A stretch of DNA of 46,502 nt from Clostridiales bacterium (GCA_902812875.1 CADDZV010000009.1:1-46502); one strand, 5' to 3'; shown: positions 24,171 through 33,972, counted from the first letter of the stretch. The notes: generated by a model not told the origin, from the letters alone. A program made the numbers and translations.

Positions 24171-24998
24171 TCAGACCGGTCGCAGCATGGTGATCTCGCC
24201 CGCCCACAGACGTTGCGTGCGGGCCACGCCTTCTTCCTCGACCTCCAAAATCAGGGCCCCGTGGTCGTCGATATCGACGGCAACGCCTTCCAGGACATCC
24301 TGGTCGACCGCCACCCGCACCCGCTGCCCGAGGGTGACACTGTACCGCCGCCAGTCATCAAGGATGCTACTGAGCGCCCCGCCCAGAAACGCACCGTAAA
24401 GTGCCTCAAGATGCTGCAGCAAAGCCACCGCAATGGCGGCACGGTCCACCGGGTGGCCTGTGGCTAGTAATAAAGAAGTGGCTTTGTTTTTTAGCTCCGC
24501 GGGGAATTCCGTTTGGTTCGCATTGATGCCGATGCCGATGATGACCTGACCGCCACTTGTGTTTTCGGTGAGAATGCCACCGACCTTTGCTCCTTCATAC
24601 AAAAGGTCGTTCGGCCATTTCAATCCGAGACGCACGCCGGTGGTCGCCTCCACCGCTTCCACTACCGCCACGCCGGCCACGAGGGTGAGCCGTGCCACCT
24701 CCAGGGCGTCACCCGGCGGGCGGAGGAGAACAGAAAGGAATATCCCCTCGCCGCGTGGCGAATGCCACACGCGCCCTTTGCGGCCCCGGCCCGAAGTCTG
24801 TTCTTCGGCCAGTACCACCGTCCCCTCGGGCCAGCCGGCCGCTGCCAAGGCACGGGCCTGCTCGTTCGTGGAACCGATACTGGCGTGGTAGTCGAGCACC
24901 CGTCCGAGCACCCCATAACGAAGGCCGTGTTGCCGGAGGCTGCGCGGCGAGATATCTTGCGACAGCAACGGCGCGCCTACAGATGCTGGTGGCTCCAT
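24171..24998 (-). CDS. birA: Biotin--[acetyl-CoA-carboxylase] ligase, no DNA-binding domain
   Basis: Activates biotin and attaches it to carboxylase carrier domains. The 275-residue protein has the catalytic motifs STNEQARALA, EEQTSGRGRKGRVWHSPRG (adenylate loop), LKWPNDLL and GGILTE, and a C-terminal SH3-like domain (GQRVRVAVDQDVLEGVAVDI). The N-terminal winged helix of regulatory BirA is absent, so it should not repress biotin genes. The start lies four bases after the TPR gene stop with its ribosome site inside that gene, so translation is coupled. The longer open frame upstream overlaps the TPR gene and is not BirA-like. Confidence 0.93.
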   Translation of the reverse strand: MEPPASVGAPLLSQDISPRSLRQHGLRYGVLGRVLDYHASIGSTNEQARALAAAGWPEGTVVLAEEQTSGRGRKGRVWHSPRGEGIFLSVLLRPPGDALEVARLTLVAGVAVVEAVEATTGVRLGLKWPNDLLYEGAKVGGILTENTSGGQVIIGIGINANQTEFPAELKNKATSLLLATGHPVDRAAIAVALLQHLEALYGAFLGGALSSILDDWRRYSVTLGQRVRVAVDQDVLEGVAVDIDDHGALILEVEEEGVARTQRLWAGEITMLRPV

Positions 24999-25002
24999 CA
25001 CC

Positions 25003-25848
25003 TCATGTGTGCACCTCCGGAGAAAAACCGAGGTTCCGCCACAGCGAAATAGCCTCTTCGCGGTGCGTGCGGGCCGCCTGGTGGTCGCCAAGCGCGTCCT
25101 CCAGCCTGGCCATGAGGCTAAAAACGTAGGCGACCTGGTAGGTGAGTTCCCCGCCCTCATGCCGAGAGTAGAAATCCAAGGCCTCCTGCAGGAAATCCCG
25201 CGCCCCGTCAAGGTTTTTGCCCATGCGGATATAGGTCTCCGCAAGCCCCAAGCGTGCCAGCACCTGGCCGTCCCGGTCGTCCTGGGTGGCCAGCTCATCT
25301 GCCTTGCCGTACAGGCCGGCGGCCACCTGCAGGTGTTCGTCCTGCCGCTCGCGGTCGGCATCCGCCAGCATGAGGCAGAGGTCACCGAGGTAGGTCGACC
25401 CTGCTACCATGGCGCTGCGAAGATCAAGTTCGCTCGCGCGGCGCAGGGCTTCCTCGCCGGCCTTCAGCCCCTCGTACACGTGCGCGAGACTGTGGGCAGG
25501 GTCCACGGTCGCCAGGTCGCGGTACAGAGCTGGCAGGCTCACCATGGCCTCGGCCGCTGCACGAGACCGTCCAGTCGCGTCGAGAAGCTCCACCTGTTGC
25601 CGGACGTAGTCGACCGCCTGGGCGATGGCCTCCGGCCCCGCTTCGGTGCGAAGCACGCTTGCCCATAAGCCATACACGCTGGCCAGCGCCTCGTCGTCCC
25701 CGGCCTCGCGGGCGGCCTTCTCGGCCGCCGCGAGTTCTTCCCGGGCCATGGCCAAAAAGGCTTTGCCGTGGGTGAATGCCATCTGGTAGTACACGGCCGC
25801 CTGTGCTAAGGCCCGGCGCTGTGCCGGGATCTCCTCAGAAGAGGCCAT
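25003..25848 (-). CDS. TPR-repeat protein
   Basis: A 281-residue, all-helical soluble protein. Helical pairs recur about every 34-44 residues (for example [74 protein letters not shown]), the pattern of tetratricopeptide repeats used for protein binding. It has no enzyme motif. It starts inside the end of fhs (14-base overlap) and ends four bases before birA, so it belongs to the hut/C1 operon. The partner is unknown. Confidence 0.8.
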   Translation of the reverse strand: MASSEEIPAQRRALAQAAVYYQMAFTHGKAFLAMAREELAAAEKAAREAGDDEALASVYGLWASVLRTEAGPEAIAQAVDYVRQQVELLDATGRSRAAAEAMVSLPALYRDLATVDPAHSLAHVYEGLKAGEEALRRASELDLRSAMVAGSTYLGDLCLMLADADRERQDEHLQVAAGLYGKADELATQDDRDGQVLARLGLAETYIRMGKNLDGARDFLQEALDFYSRHEGGELTYQVAYVFSLMARLEDALGDHQAARTHREEAISLWRNLGFSPEVHT

Positions 25849-27505
25849 GAATCTTGCCGTCCCGGTCGATGTCGATTTTCTCTGCCGCCGGTTCCTTGGG
25901 CAGGCCCGGCATGGTCATGATCTCACCAGTGATGGGCACCACGTAGCCGGCACCAGCTGACACCCTCACCTCACGGACCGTGATCCGGAACCCGCGCGGC
26001 CGCCCCAAGAGCTTGGCGTCGTCCGAAAGTGAATACTGCGTTTTCGCCATGCAGATCGGCATGGTATCCGCACCAACCTTCTTGGCCCGGCGGATATCAC
26101 GCTCGGCATCGCGGGTGTAATCAACGCCGTCCGCGCCATAGATCTCGCGGGCAATCGTCTCGATTTTCTCTTTGATCGGCCGGGCTGGATCGTAAAGGAA
26201 CTTAATGTTTGCCGGCTTGGTCTTGATGGTGTCGAGCACCAGTTTCGCCAGGTCGACGCCACCCTCGCCGCCGCGTGCAAACACGTCGGACAAAGCCGCC
26301 GGCGTACCGCGGGCCTGCAAAAGCTCGAACAAGGCACCAAGTTCCGCGTCGGTGTCCTGCCCGAACCGGTTCACCGCTACCACCACGGGTGCCCCGTAGC
26401 GTTCCATGTTCTCAACCTGCTTTTCCAGGTTGGCAAAGCCGCGGCGTACCGCCTCCACATTTTCCTCGCCGAGGGCTTCTTTTTCGACCCCGCCGTGCAT
26501 CTTCAGGGCACGTACCGTTGCCACCACTACCACGGCGTCAGGGGTGAAGCCACCGGCCCGGCAGGTAATGTCGAAGAATTTCTCGCCGCCGAGATCGGCA
26601 CCAAAGCCTGCCTCGGTCACGACGTAGTCCGCCAGCTTAAGGGCCAGGCGGGTGGCGATAATGCTGTTGCAGCCATGAGCGATGTTACCGAACGGTCCGC
26701 CGTGTACGAACGCCGGCGTGTTCTCGAGCGTCTGCACCAAGTTCGGCTTGATGGCATCTTTCAAAAGGGCAGCCATGGCCCCGGCCGCCTTGAGGTCGCG
26801 GGCATAAACCGGCTTGTCGTCATATGTGTAGCCGATCACTATGCGCCCGATACGTTCCTTGAGGTCCTCCAGGTCGGAAGCCAGGGTGAGAATCGCCATG
26901 ATCTCGGAAGCCGCCGTGATGACAAAGCCGTCCTCCCGCGGCACGCCCTGCGACTTGCCGCCCAGGCCGATGATGATCTGCCGCAGGGCACGCTCATTCA
27001 TGTCCATGGCCCGCTTCCAGGTGATGCTGCGCGGATCGATGTTCAGTGCATTGCCTTGTTGCAGGTGGTTGTCAATCATGGCAGCCAGCAGGTTGTGGGC
27101 GGCAGTCACGGCGTGAATATCGCCGGTGAAATGAAGATTGATGTCCTCCATCGGCACGACCTGGGCGTAACCACCGCCGGCCGCACCGCCCTTGATGCCC
27201 ATCACGGGTCCGAGAGAGGGCTCCCGGATGCAGATGGCCCCCTTGACCCCGAGGCGGCCGAGGGCCTGGCCCAGACCGACAGTGGTGGTTGTCTTGCCCT
27301 CGCCAGCCGGGGTGGGCGTGATCGCGGTCACCAGGATGAGCTTGCCGGATGGGCGGTCCTTGATCTGGTCCCACAGTGCCAGGTCAACCTTGGCCTTGTA
27401 CTTGCCGTAGGGCTCAAGATACTCGTCCGGGATGCCGAGCTTGGCTGCGATCTCCCCAATGGGGGCCATGGTAGCACTCTGGGCAATTTCGATATCGGGC
27501 TTCAA
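25835..27505 (-). CDS. fhs: Formate--tetrahydrofolate ligase
   Basis: Joins formate to THF with ATP, or runs backwards to make ATP from 10-formyl-THF. The 556-residue protein has the ATP loop [20 protein letters not shown] (residue about 62), [20 protein letters not shown], and the conserved [17 protein letters not shown]. Length is normal. The start is TTG with GAGGTG five bases upstream. It sits after fchA in the histidine/C1 cluster. In that setting the reverse reaction, recovering ATP from the formimino carbon of histidine, is likely. Wood-Ljungdahl use is possible, but no other genes of that pathway are here. Confidence 0.96.
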   Translation of the reverse strand: MKPDIEIAQSATMAPIGEIAAKLGIPDEYLEPYGKYKAKVDLALWDQIKDRPSGKLILVTAITPTPAGEGKTTTTVGLGQALGRLGVKGAICIREPSLGPVMGIKGGAAGGGYAQVVPMEDINLHFTGDIHAVTAAHNLLAAMIDNHLQQGNALNIDPRSITWKRAMDMNERALRQIIIGLGGKSQGVPREDGFVITAASEIMAILTLASDLEDLKERIGRIVIGYTYDDKPVYARDLKAAGAMAALLKDAIKPNLVQTLENTPAFVHGGPFGNIAHGCNSIIATRLALKLADYVVTEAGFGADLGGEKFFDITCRAGGFTPDAVVVVATVRALKMHGGVEKEALGEENVEAVRRGFANLEKQVENMERYGAPVVVAVNRFGQDTDAELGALFELLQARGTPAALSDVFARGGEGGVDLAKLVLDTIKTKPANIKFLYDPARPIKEKIETIAREIYGADGVDYTRDAERDIRRAKKVGADTMPICMAKTQYSLSDDAKLLGRPRGFRITVREVRVSAGAGYVVPITGEIMTMPGLPKEPAAEKIDIDRDGKIHGLF

Positions 27506-27559
27506 GATATCACCTCGTACCTCTGAAGCAAGATTTTGTGGATTTCTACTTTCCAGTTT

Positions 27560-28192
27560 TTACTCCGTTGCCCCGTCCTTGATCCTGAGAACTTCAAATT
27601 CATGGCGCAGGGCGTTCACCGCGTCCGCCTTTTCGCCCGCAAACTGGTGGTCCTTGATGAGCAGTATATTGATGCTCGCATTTGCCAGACCACCCTCGAA
27701 CGCCGTGGCCCCGAGTGTGAAGGCCACCGCGGCATCGCTGGCAGCGTTCTTGTTGCCCTTGGCCTTCACCTCTGTAGCCAGGCGCATCACTTCCATGGCC
27801 ATGGTGGCCGTGCGGAGCGGTACAGTGGTTGCCTGCTTGAGGGCCTCCTCCAGTATCTGGCGGCGCGTGGCCTCCTGTTCGGGCGTGTCCTTGGGCAGTT
27901 TCATGGCCGCGATCACTTGCTCGTAGGCGGCCGCGTCGGCCTGGGCCTGCGCCATGAACTGCGGGCGGAGACGGTCCGCCTGCGCGAGCACCGCCTGCAG
28001 GTCGTTCTCATACTGCGCGTATTTTTTCCTGCCGATGGTGAGCCGGCACACCATCGACACCAGGGCTGCCCCCATGGCACCGGCCACTGCCGAGGCTGCC
28101 CCGCCCCCCGGGGTCGCATTGCCAGACGCCAGTTCGTCAAGGAACTGTGCTAGCGACATGCTAGCGTAGTCGTGCAGGTTCGCTTCATCCAA
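27560..28192 (-). CDS. fchA: Cyclodeaminase/cyclohydrolase (formimino- or methenyl-THF)
   Basis: A 210-residue protein of the FTCD_C family. ATPGGGAASAVAGAMGAALVSM (a long conserved block split here by convention) lies near residue 27, and GLANASINILLI near the end. Paired with FtcD it should release ammonia from 5-formimino-THF to give 5,10-methenyl-THF, and it may also open methenyl-THF to formyl-THF. The TTG start overlaps the hutI stop by eight bases and has GGAG nine bases upstream. The separate fchA and ftcD genes correspond to the fused mammalian FTCD enzyme. Confidence 0.9.
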   Translation of the reverse strand: MDEANLHDYASMSLAQFLDELASGNATPGGGAASAVAGAMGAALVSMVCRLTIGRKKYAQYENDLQAVLAQADRLRPQFMAQAQADAAAYEQVIAAMKLPKDTPEQEATRRQILEEALKQATTVPLRTATMAMEVMRLATEVKAKGNKNAASDAAVAFTLGATAFEGGLANASINILLIKDHQFAGEKADAVNALRHEFEVLRIKDGATE

Positions 28193-29459
28193 TCAGCATC
28201 ACTCCTTCTCTGGCCACCAGCCGGCCGCGGATATAGACCTCACGGGCCAAATTGGATCCGTAGTGATACGAAAGGTAACGATAATCCGCCGCGTCCCAGA
28301 CGACAAAATCCGCCGGGCGCCCGGCCGCCAGCACGCCTCCCACCTCTCCGCGACCGGCTGCCCACGCCGCGTTCACGGTGGCGGCCGTGAGCACCTGCTC
28401 GGGGCTCAATCCCAGGGTGCGGGCCGCCAGCGGCACGACGGCCTGCAAGGATTCGGTGGGACTCGTGCCGGGATTGCCGTCCGTAGCCAGGGCGACCGGC
28501 ACGCCAGCCGCAATGAGTTCGCGGGCCGGGGCAAAGCGGGAACCAAGCGTGAGGGAAGTCCCAGGCAAAAGGACGGCCACCACCCCTGCCCGGGCCAGGG
28601 CGGCCATGCCCTCCGGCGAAACCATGATCAGGTGATCCGCACTGGTGGCACCCAGTTCCGCCGCCAGTTCGGCCCCGCCCATCGCTGCGATCTCGTCGGC
28701 ATGCACCTTCAGTCCAAGACCGGCCGCGCGGGCGTGGGTCAGGATCTGGCGGCTCTGATCAAGATCGAACACGCCTTCTTCGCAAAACACGTCGCAAAAC
28801 TCGGCCAAATGCGCACCCGCGACGGCCGGAATCATCTCGTCAATGACAAGCTGCACGTAGTCATTCGCACGTCCCTGGAATTCCGGCGGAACGGCATGCG
28901 CACCCAGAAACGTGGCTACCACCCTGATCGGGTGTTCGCCCGCCGCCCGCCGGATGACCCGCAGCATTCGTAGCTCATCCACCGTGGAAAGCCCGTAACC
29001 AGATTTCACCTCGATGCCGGTGGTTCCGCTCGCCAAGGCCTGGGAAAACCGTTTGTGCAGCAGAGACACCAACATTTCGTCCGAGGCGGCCCGCGTCGCA
29101 CGAACGGTGCTGAGAATGCCGCCGCCGGAGGCCAAAATCTCAAGATAACCGCGCCCAGCCAGCCGCCACGCGAACTCTTCCTCGCGGGAGCCGGCATAAC
29201 AAAGGTGGGTATGGGGATCCCACAAGCCCGGGGTTACCACCCGCCCACCCGCGTCGACCGTGCGGGTGTCCTGGTCAGCCAGGGCTTGCACATCTTTCTC
29301 CGGTCCCACCGCGACGATCTTCCCGCCCGCGACCGCCATGGCCGCATGCCGCAAAAGGCCCACGTCGTCCATTTCGGCACCACGGCGCGGCCGGTCTGGC
29401 CCCTGCATCGTGCACAGCTGACCGATGTTGTAGACAAGAAGGTCGGCTCTGGTTTCCAT
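28185..29459 (-). CDS. hutI: Imidazolonepropionase
   Basis: Third step of histidine breakdown: opens imidazolonepropionate to formiminoglutamate. The amidohydrolase fold shows PGLWDPHTHLCYAGSREEEF (metal site near residue 85), GTTGIEVKSGYGLST, LGAHAVPPEF, KVHADEI and ATDGNPGTSPTES. The start is uncertain: METRADLLVYNIGQL at 29459 matches family openings, while in-frame ATG at 29465 and TTG at 29477 lie slightly upstream and no candidate has a strong ribosome site. It follows ftcD at once and overlaps fchA, so it is in the middle of the operon. Confidence 0.95.
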   Translation of the reverse strand: METRADLLVYNIGQLCTMQGPDRPRRGAEMDDVGLLRHAAMAVAGGKIVAVGPEKDVQALADQDTRTVDAGGRVVTPGLWDPHTHLCYAGSREEEFAWRLAGRGYLEILASGGGILSTVRATRAASDEMLVSLLHKRFSQALASGTTGIEVKSGYGLSTVDELRMLRVIRRAAGEHPIRVVATFLGAHAVPPEFQGRANDYVQLVIDEMIPAVAGAHLAEFCDVFCEEGVFDLDQSRQILTHARAAGLGLKVHADEIAAMGGAELAAELGATSADHLIMVSPEGMAALARAGVVAVLLPGTSLTLGSRFAPARELIAAGVPVALATDGNPGTSPTESLQAVVPLAARTLGLSPEQVLTAATVNAAWAAGRGEVGGVLAAGRPADFVVWDAADYRYLSYHYGSNLAREVYIRGRLVAREGVMLIG

Positions 29460-29473
29460 GTGCATACCCGCGG

Positions 29474-30430
29474 TCAACCGGCGTTTTTGCCGTCGCGATC
29501 GGAAACGGCCGCCGATTTCACCCCGCCCGGCTTCTGTGCCTTTGCAAGACGGGCTTCGAGCACCTGGTCATCCTTGAATCCGGCCAAACCCAGGTAGTAC
29601 CGCACCGTATCCACCAGGGCCCGCTCCGGCACCAGCCCCACAATCTCGCTGTCGAGGATGCCAACTCCGAAACGGCGGGCTTCCACGCGTACAAGCTCAT
29701 AAGCCCGGTAGATCGGCGTGGCATCGAGGTCGACGAGGTTCATGGACACCTGCACACAACCGCGTTCCGTGATTTCGAACCCCAGTGCCTTCACACCGAC
29801 CAGCCCACCGCTCGATCCCCGCACCGCCTTGGCAATAGCCTTCGCCACTTTTACATCCTTGGTGTCGAGGTAAACGTTGAAAGCCACGAGCGGTTTCCGC
29901 ACCCCTACCACGGTCGCTCCTGCAGAGGGATGAGGCGACGCGGGTCCAAAGTCGGGTGCCCAGGCGGGATCAGCCATCTTGGCCGGCAAGCCTTCGAACT
30001 CGCCGCGGCGGATGTCCGCCAGGTTGCGGCGAGCCGGGGTGGTCGCCGCGTCCTCGTAGAGGTAGACCGGTATGCCAAGTTCCCGGGCGATGCGCTCCCC
30101 GAGGGCCCTCGCCAGCTCTACGCTTTTTTCTACCGTGATTCCTTCGATGGGTACAAGCGGTACGACGTCGGTCGCACCAATACGCGGGTGTTCCCCTTGG
30201 TGATGCCGCAGGTCAATCAGTCGCGCTGCTTCGGCGGTAGCGGCGAAGGCCGCCTCCAGAACCGCCTCCGGCTCACCGGCGATGGTAAACACGCTCCGAT
30301 TGTGGTCCTTGTCCGCTTCCTGGTCAAGCAAATATACCCCCGGAACCCGCGTGAGGGCTTTGGCCAATGCCTCCAGTACCTCCGGCCGGCGCCCCTCACT
30401 GAAATTCGGAATACTCTCCAGTATCGCCAA
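29474..30430 (-). CDS. ftcD: Glutamate formimidoyltransferase
   Basis: Moves the formimino group from N-formiminoglutamate to THF, yielding glutamate. The 318-residue product has ESIPNFSEGRRPEVLEAL at the start, DHNRSVFTIAG, HPRIGATDVVPLVPI, YLYEDAATTPAR, and the C-terminal subdomain from VRGSSGGLVGVKALG to RRFGVGILDSEIVGLVPE. The TTG at 30430, eight bases after GGGGGG, gives the usual MxILESIPNFSEG opening; a GTG five codons earlier is also in frame. It follows the propeller gene by 18 bases. Confidence 0.95.
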   Translation of the reverse strand: MAILESIPNFSEGRRPEVLEALAKALTRVPGVYLLDQEADKDHNRSVFTIAGEPEAVLEAAFAATAEAARLIDLRHHQGEHPRIGATDVVPLVPIEGITVEKSVELARALGERIARELGIPVYLYEDAATTPARRNLADIRRGEFEGLPAKMADPAWAPDFGPASPHPSAGATVVGVRKPLVAFNVYLDTKDVKVAKAIAKAVRGSSGGLVGVKALGFEITERGCVQVSMNLVDLDATPIYRAYELVRVEARRFGVGILDSEIVGLVPERALVDTVRYYLGLAGFKDDQVLEARLAKAQKPGGVKSAAVSDRDGKNAG

Positions 30431-30448
30431 AACGCTTCCCCCCACATG

Positions 30449-31522
30449 TCATCGCGGCCATTGGCGGCCGCGAAGGTGCAAACGCCACTTTGTCTCGCTA
30501 CGCAAAAGCACGATCTGCCAGCCGCTTTCGTTCCCTGTGAGCACGGCCACCGTACTCCCGCGGGGATCCGCTTGTGCCGCCCACACCTGTTCGCCGGGGC
30601 GAGCCACCACCGCGTCCCAGACCCGGCGGCCTGCCGCCGTAATCTTGGACACCTGGTAGACCGGGCCTTGGTTCCACGTCAGAGTATATACCCCGCCTGG
30701 CCATCCCCCTACAATCCGAAAACCGCGTACTGCCTCCGGAAAGTTGACAGTAAACGACCCGGTGAGGCTTTGGCCTGACAGGGCAAAAACGGTGCGCCCG
30801 AAACCTTCGCCGCTTCTGGTTTCCACGTAAAGCGTGCCGGCCTGCCAAGCCCATGAGCCCACCGCACCTGGTCCGAGGCCCGGCGGCGTCCGCGTGCTGT
30901 CACCGCGCGCAGGCTGGTAGACCGAAAAAAGCGTCTGTCCGGGCGCGCCGTCGGCGAGCAGGACACAGGCACGATAGCTGCCAGCGCGGCCAAGCACCAC
31001 GATGTCTGCCACCGCTTTTCCGTCTGCCGTCACGCCTAGCCCCTCGAGCTGGAGCCGCTCTATCTTGCCGACGTCAGGCAAACCTGGCAGGCTCGCCGGG
31101 TTCAAAGTCGCCACCGCTTCGTTCTTCCCGTCGCGGTAGACATAGACCACGCCCCCCGTGGTCGCTCCCCACAGGGTGCCATCGCTACCCGCTGCCAAAA
31201 AGGTGGGTGCCTCGCCCGCGGCACCTTTCCACATGATCTCCCAGGTGCCCGACCGCCAGCACTGCACCCGCGCGTTTTGCCTGTCCGCCACGCAGATGCT
31301 GCCGTCGGGGAAAACGGCCAGCCCACCCGGTCCCGCGAGGCCGCCGTTGCGAGCCTTGGCCAACCCAAGCTGGCCGGGGGCACTACCCCAGCCGGCATAC
31401 ACGGCAATGGTCGCCACTGCCTTTTCCGTGCGCTCCAGGCGGAGGCTCAGGACCAGGACCGCCATGACCACCACCAGCCCAAGCCCCACGAGCGCCATCC
31501 GCCGGTTCATAAACAGGTACAC
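30449..31522 (-). CDS. Membrane-anchored beta-propeller (NHL-like) protein
   Basis: A 357-residue protein with one N-terminal membrane helix (residues about 9-26, ALVGLGLVVVMAVLVLSL) and an external domain with propeller-type repeats: GPGGLAVFPDGSICVADRQN is a clear NHL motif, and weaker strands follow to the end. It has no catalytic residues that I can name. It is the first gene after the 31564 promoter and lies between hutH and ftcD, an unexpected place for such a protein. The start is GTG at 31522 or ATG at 31510. It could bind a ligand or carbohydrate outside the cell, or be unrelated to histidine use. Confidence 0.7.
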   Translation of the reverse strand: MYLFMNRRMALVGLGLVVVMAVLVLSLRLERTEKAVATIAVYAGWGSAPGQLGLAKARNGGLAGPGGLAVFPDGSICVADRQNARVQCWRSGTWEIMWKGAAGEAPTFLAAGSDGTLWGATTGGVVYVYRDGKNEAVATLNPASLPGLPDVGKIERLQLEGLGVTADGKAVADIVVLGRAGSYRACVLLADGAPGQTLFSVYQPARGDSTRTPPGLGPGAVGSWAWQAGTLYVETRSGEGFGRTVFALSGQSLTGSFTVNFPEAVRGFRIVGGWPGGVYTLTWNQGPVYQVSKITAAGRRVWDAVVARPGEQVWAAQADPRGSTVAVLTGNESGWQIVLLRSETKWRLHLRGRQWPR

Positions 31523-31528
31523 CCACGA

Positions 31529-31559
31529 CCACCCACGGTTATCCCTACGGTGTGGGTGG
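31529..31559 (-). repeat. Inverted repeat at the start of the propeller-hut transcript
   Basis: CCACCCAC (31529-31536) and GTGGGTGG (31552-31559) form an 8-bp inverted repeat with a 15-base spacer. It begins at the predicted transcription start of the promoter just upstream, so it could be an operator or a 5' hairpin on the mRNA. Confidence 0.45.
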
Positions 31560-31563
31560 GCTA

Positions 31564-31591
31564 TTTATACAGGCAGAAGCCAAGCTGAAAA
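31564..31591 (-). promoter_or_regulatory. Promoter TTTTCA-N16-TATAAA for the propeller-ftcD-hutI-fchA-fhs operon
   Basis: On the minus strand TTTTCA (31586-31591) and TATAAA (31564-31569) are 16 bases apart in the 80-base gap after hutH. It would let the genes down to birA be expressed separately from hutH. Confidence 0.5.
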
Positions 31592-31602
31592 CACCGCCAA
31601 GG

Positions 31603-33210
31603 CTAGTCCAGTGCTTCCCAGCCGGCATCGTCCATAAGCACCCGCTGGGCGACCTCGAAGTCGGGTGCCAGGATCCGGTCTTCGGCCATGAACGGGACCT
31701 TCGCCCTTACTGCCAAGTAGGCCCGCCGTGTCCCCGCCCCAAGATGCGAGGCCACCGCTTCCGGATCCGGCGCCTGCCGCCATTCCTGGCCGCGGAGCTT
31801 TGCCACCCGCAGGTCGGCGGCCTGGGCGGCCACGCACAGCTCGATGGCGAGCACCGCGGCAGTGTTTTCCACCACTTTTCTGGCCTTGCGAGCAGCAATC
31901 GTGCCCATACTGACGTGATCCTCTTGCCCGGCGGACGACGGGATGCTGTCCACACTGGCGGGGTGCGAAAGCACGCGGTTTTCCGCGACGAGGGACGCTG
32001 CCGTGTACTGGGCCAGCATGAATCCGGAATTGAGCCCGCCATCCACCGCCAGGAACGCCGGAAGCCCGCCGCTATACTGCGGGTTGACCAGACGTTCGAT
32101 CCGCCGTTCCGCCATTGCGGCAAGATCGGTCATCACGATGGCCAGCAGGTCCATCACCTGGGCAATCGGCTGCCCATGGAAGTTTCCGCCCGAAATGATC
32201 TCGTCGGGATCGTTGAACACAAGCGGGTTGTCGGTCACCGCGTTGATCTCCCGGGCCAGCATCGACTCGATGTATGACAGAGCGTCATACGCGGCACCGT
32301 GCACCTGGGGAAGACAACGAAGCGAATAAGCATCCTGCACGCGGAGCTCCCCTGGACCGGTTACGAGCCGGCTTTCACGTACCGTCTCGCGCAGGGCACG
32401 GGCCGCCCATAACTGCCCCGGATGGGGCCGCAACGCCGCGATGCGTTCGTCAAAAGCAGCCGGGATGCCCTGCAGTGCTTCAAAACTCAACCCCGCCACC
32501 AGGTTCGCTCGCTGCAGAAGCCGCATGGCGTCGTACCACGCCAACACACCCAGTGCAGTCATGACTTGGGTACCATTGATGAGGGCCAAACCTTCCTTGG
32601 CTTCCAGCCTGAGGGGCGCCAGGCCGGCCGCCCGCAAGGCTTCGCGGCCCGGCATTACCCGGCCGCCAAACTCGGCCTCCCCCTCGCCGGTAAGCACGAG
32701 GGCCATGTGGGCCAGCGGGGCCAAATCCCCGCTCGCTCCGAGGGAGCCCTGCTCCGGCATGAGAGGATGCACCCCGGCATTCAGAAGCTCGCACAGCCGC
32801 TCGACAACCACTGGCCGCACGCCCGAGTAACCCCGCCCGAGCGAGTTCGCCCGCAATAACATGGCGGCCCTGGTGACCTCGCGGGGGAGCACCGCTCCGA
32901 CGCCAGCGGCGTGGCTTTGCAACAGTTTCTGCTGCAACTCCTGTCGATGGCCGGCGGGAATAAAAACCTCTGCAAAACGCCCGAACCCAGTGGTGATGCC
33001 ATAAATGGGAACTTCGCTGGTAATGAGCCTTTCCACGGCGGCGCGGTTTTTTGTAAGCTTTTCTCTTAATTCAGCGTCCAGCACCACGCGGCCAAAACCC
33101 CGCACTACCTGGACGACATCCGCAATACTCAGTCCTTTCTCACCTATGACGGTCGGCACACTAGAACCGGCGGCACGCGTCCCGGAACCGCCGGCCGCGT
33201 TCACTGCCAA
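31603..33210 (-). CDS. hutH: Histidine ammonia-lyase
   Basis: Removes ammonia from histidine to give urocanate. The 535-residue protein has the tripeptide ASG in GSLGASGDLAPLAHMALVL (residue about 165), which forms the MIO electrophile, with YGITTGFGRFAEV, QDAYSLRCLPQVHGA and SGGNFHGQP. The first 20 residues are a Gly/Ala-rich extension. The start is TTG with GGAGG eight bases upstream. It lies upstream of the other hut genes but is separated from them by the propeller gene and a promoter. Urocanase, the next enzyme, is not in the window. Confidence 0.96.
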   Translation of the reverse strand: MAVNAAGGSGTRAAGSSVPTVIGEKGLSIADVVQVVRGFGRVVLDAELREKLTKNRAAVERLITSEVPIYGITTGFGRFAEVFIPAGHRQELQQKLLQSHAAGVGAVLPREVTRAAMLLRANSLGRGYSGVRPVVVERLCELLNAGVHPLMPEQGSLGASGDLAPLAHMALVLTGEGEAEFGGRVMPGREALRAAGLAPLRLEAKEGLALINGTQVMTALGVLAWYDAMRLLQRANLVAGLSFEALQGIPAAFDERIAALRPHPGQLWAARALRETVRESRLVTGPGELRVQDAYSLRCLPQVHGAAYDALSYIESMLAREINAVTDNPLVFNDPDEIISGGNFHGQPIAQVMDLLAIVMTDLAAMAERRIERLVNPQYSGGLPAFLAVDGGLNSGFMLAQYTAASLVAENRVLSHPASVDSIPSSAGQEDHVSMGTIAARKARKVVENTAAVLAIELCVAAQAADLRVAKLRGQEWRQAPDPEAVASHLGAGTRRAYLAVRAKVPFMAEDRILAPDFEVAQRVLMDDAGWEALD

Positions 33211-33286
33211 TGTTACCCCCTCCCGGCTTCAAACCTGTCGGTAATTCGCCAGGAGAAAACCCTTAACCTCCCACCACCATGCCCTG

Positions 33287-33874
33287 CTACTTTTGGGTCC
33301 CCGGCGGCGAACTCTTTTTTTGTGCCGCTTGTTTGGGGGTGACGCCGAACCCTCCCACATCGCCGCTCAATACGGCCTCAAGCTTGTACGCCAGCTCCTG
33401 GGTTTCCGTAATCACCTGCCGCAGCTTTGTCAGGTTTGCTTCCATTTCCTTGCTGAGTTGGGCTTGCACCTGGGCTTTGAAAACCCCCAGGTTTATCCCC
33501 GACAAGGCCAACCCGCTGCCGCCCCCCGGACCGGCGCCCTCGTCCTTGGTCGCTGTCTGCCCCTGGCCCGCCGGCCCCTGGGCGGAGCCGCCGTTGTCCT
33601 GCGATTGCATGGCTTTGTCGCCCTGGCTTGCACTGGCTTGTGCGGGCGCCGCCCCACCCGTCGCACCGGCAGCGTTTGTTTGTCCGGACTTGGCATTTTT
33701 GTCCTTCTCGCCGGACGGCTCTTGGCGCGCCGCCAAAAGTTCCTGGCGCAGTGCCTCACGCAACGCAGTCAGGATTTCCTCTTTTTGTTTTTCCAGTTGT
33801 GCCTGGACTTCGTGCATGATGTCGTCCTTGATGTCTTGCACCGATAATACGCGACTGCGAATCTGTCTTGGCAT
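33287..33874 (-). CDS. Coiled-coil, low-complexity protein of unknown function
   Basis: About 195 residues from the ATG at 33874 (GGGGGTG nine bases upstream; a GTG four codons earlier is possible). Residues 10-55 are a charged amphipathic helix (EVQAQLEKQKEEILTALREA), the middle 80 are Gly/Ala/Gln/Ser-rich and probably disordered, and the C-terminal helix (QVQAQLSKEMEANLTKLRQV) echoes the first. It has no signal peptide or known domain. It lies between hutH and an MFS gene on the same strand. Composition alone makes family assignment unsafe. Confidence 0.55.
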   Translation of the reverse strand: MPRQIRSRVLSVQDIKDDIMHEVQAQLEKQKEEILTALREALRQELLAARQEPSGEKDKNAKSGQTNAAGATGGAAPAQASASQGDKAMQSQDNGGSAQGPAGQGQTATKDEGAGPGGGSGLALSGINLGVFKAQVQAQLSKEMEANLTKLRQVITETQELAYKLEAVLSGDVGGFGVTPKQAAQKKSSPPGTQK

Positions 33875-33972
33875 GCCCACTGCCACCCCCGGCGCTAGTT
33901 TGGCTGGCGCACAGGCAGATCATGATGGTGCGGGAGCCCCTCGACGGAAAAGAACGTTGGCAGGATGTTGAT

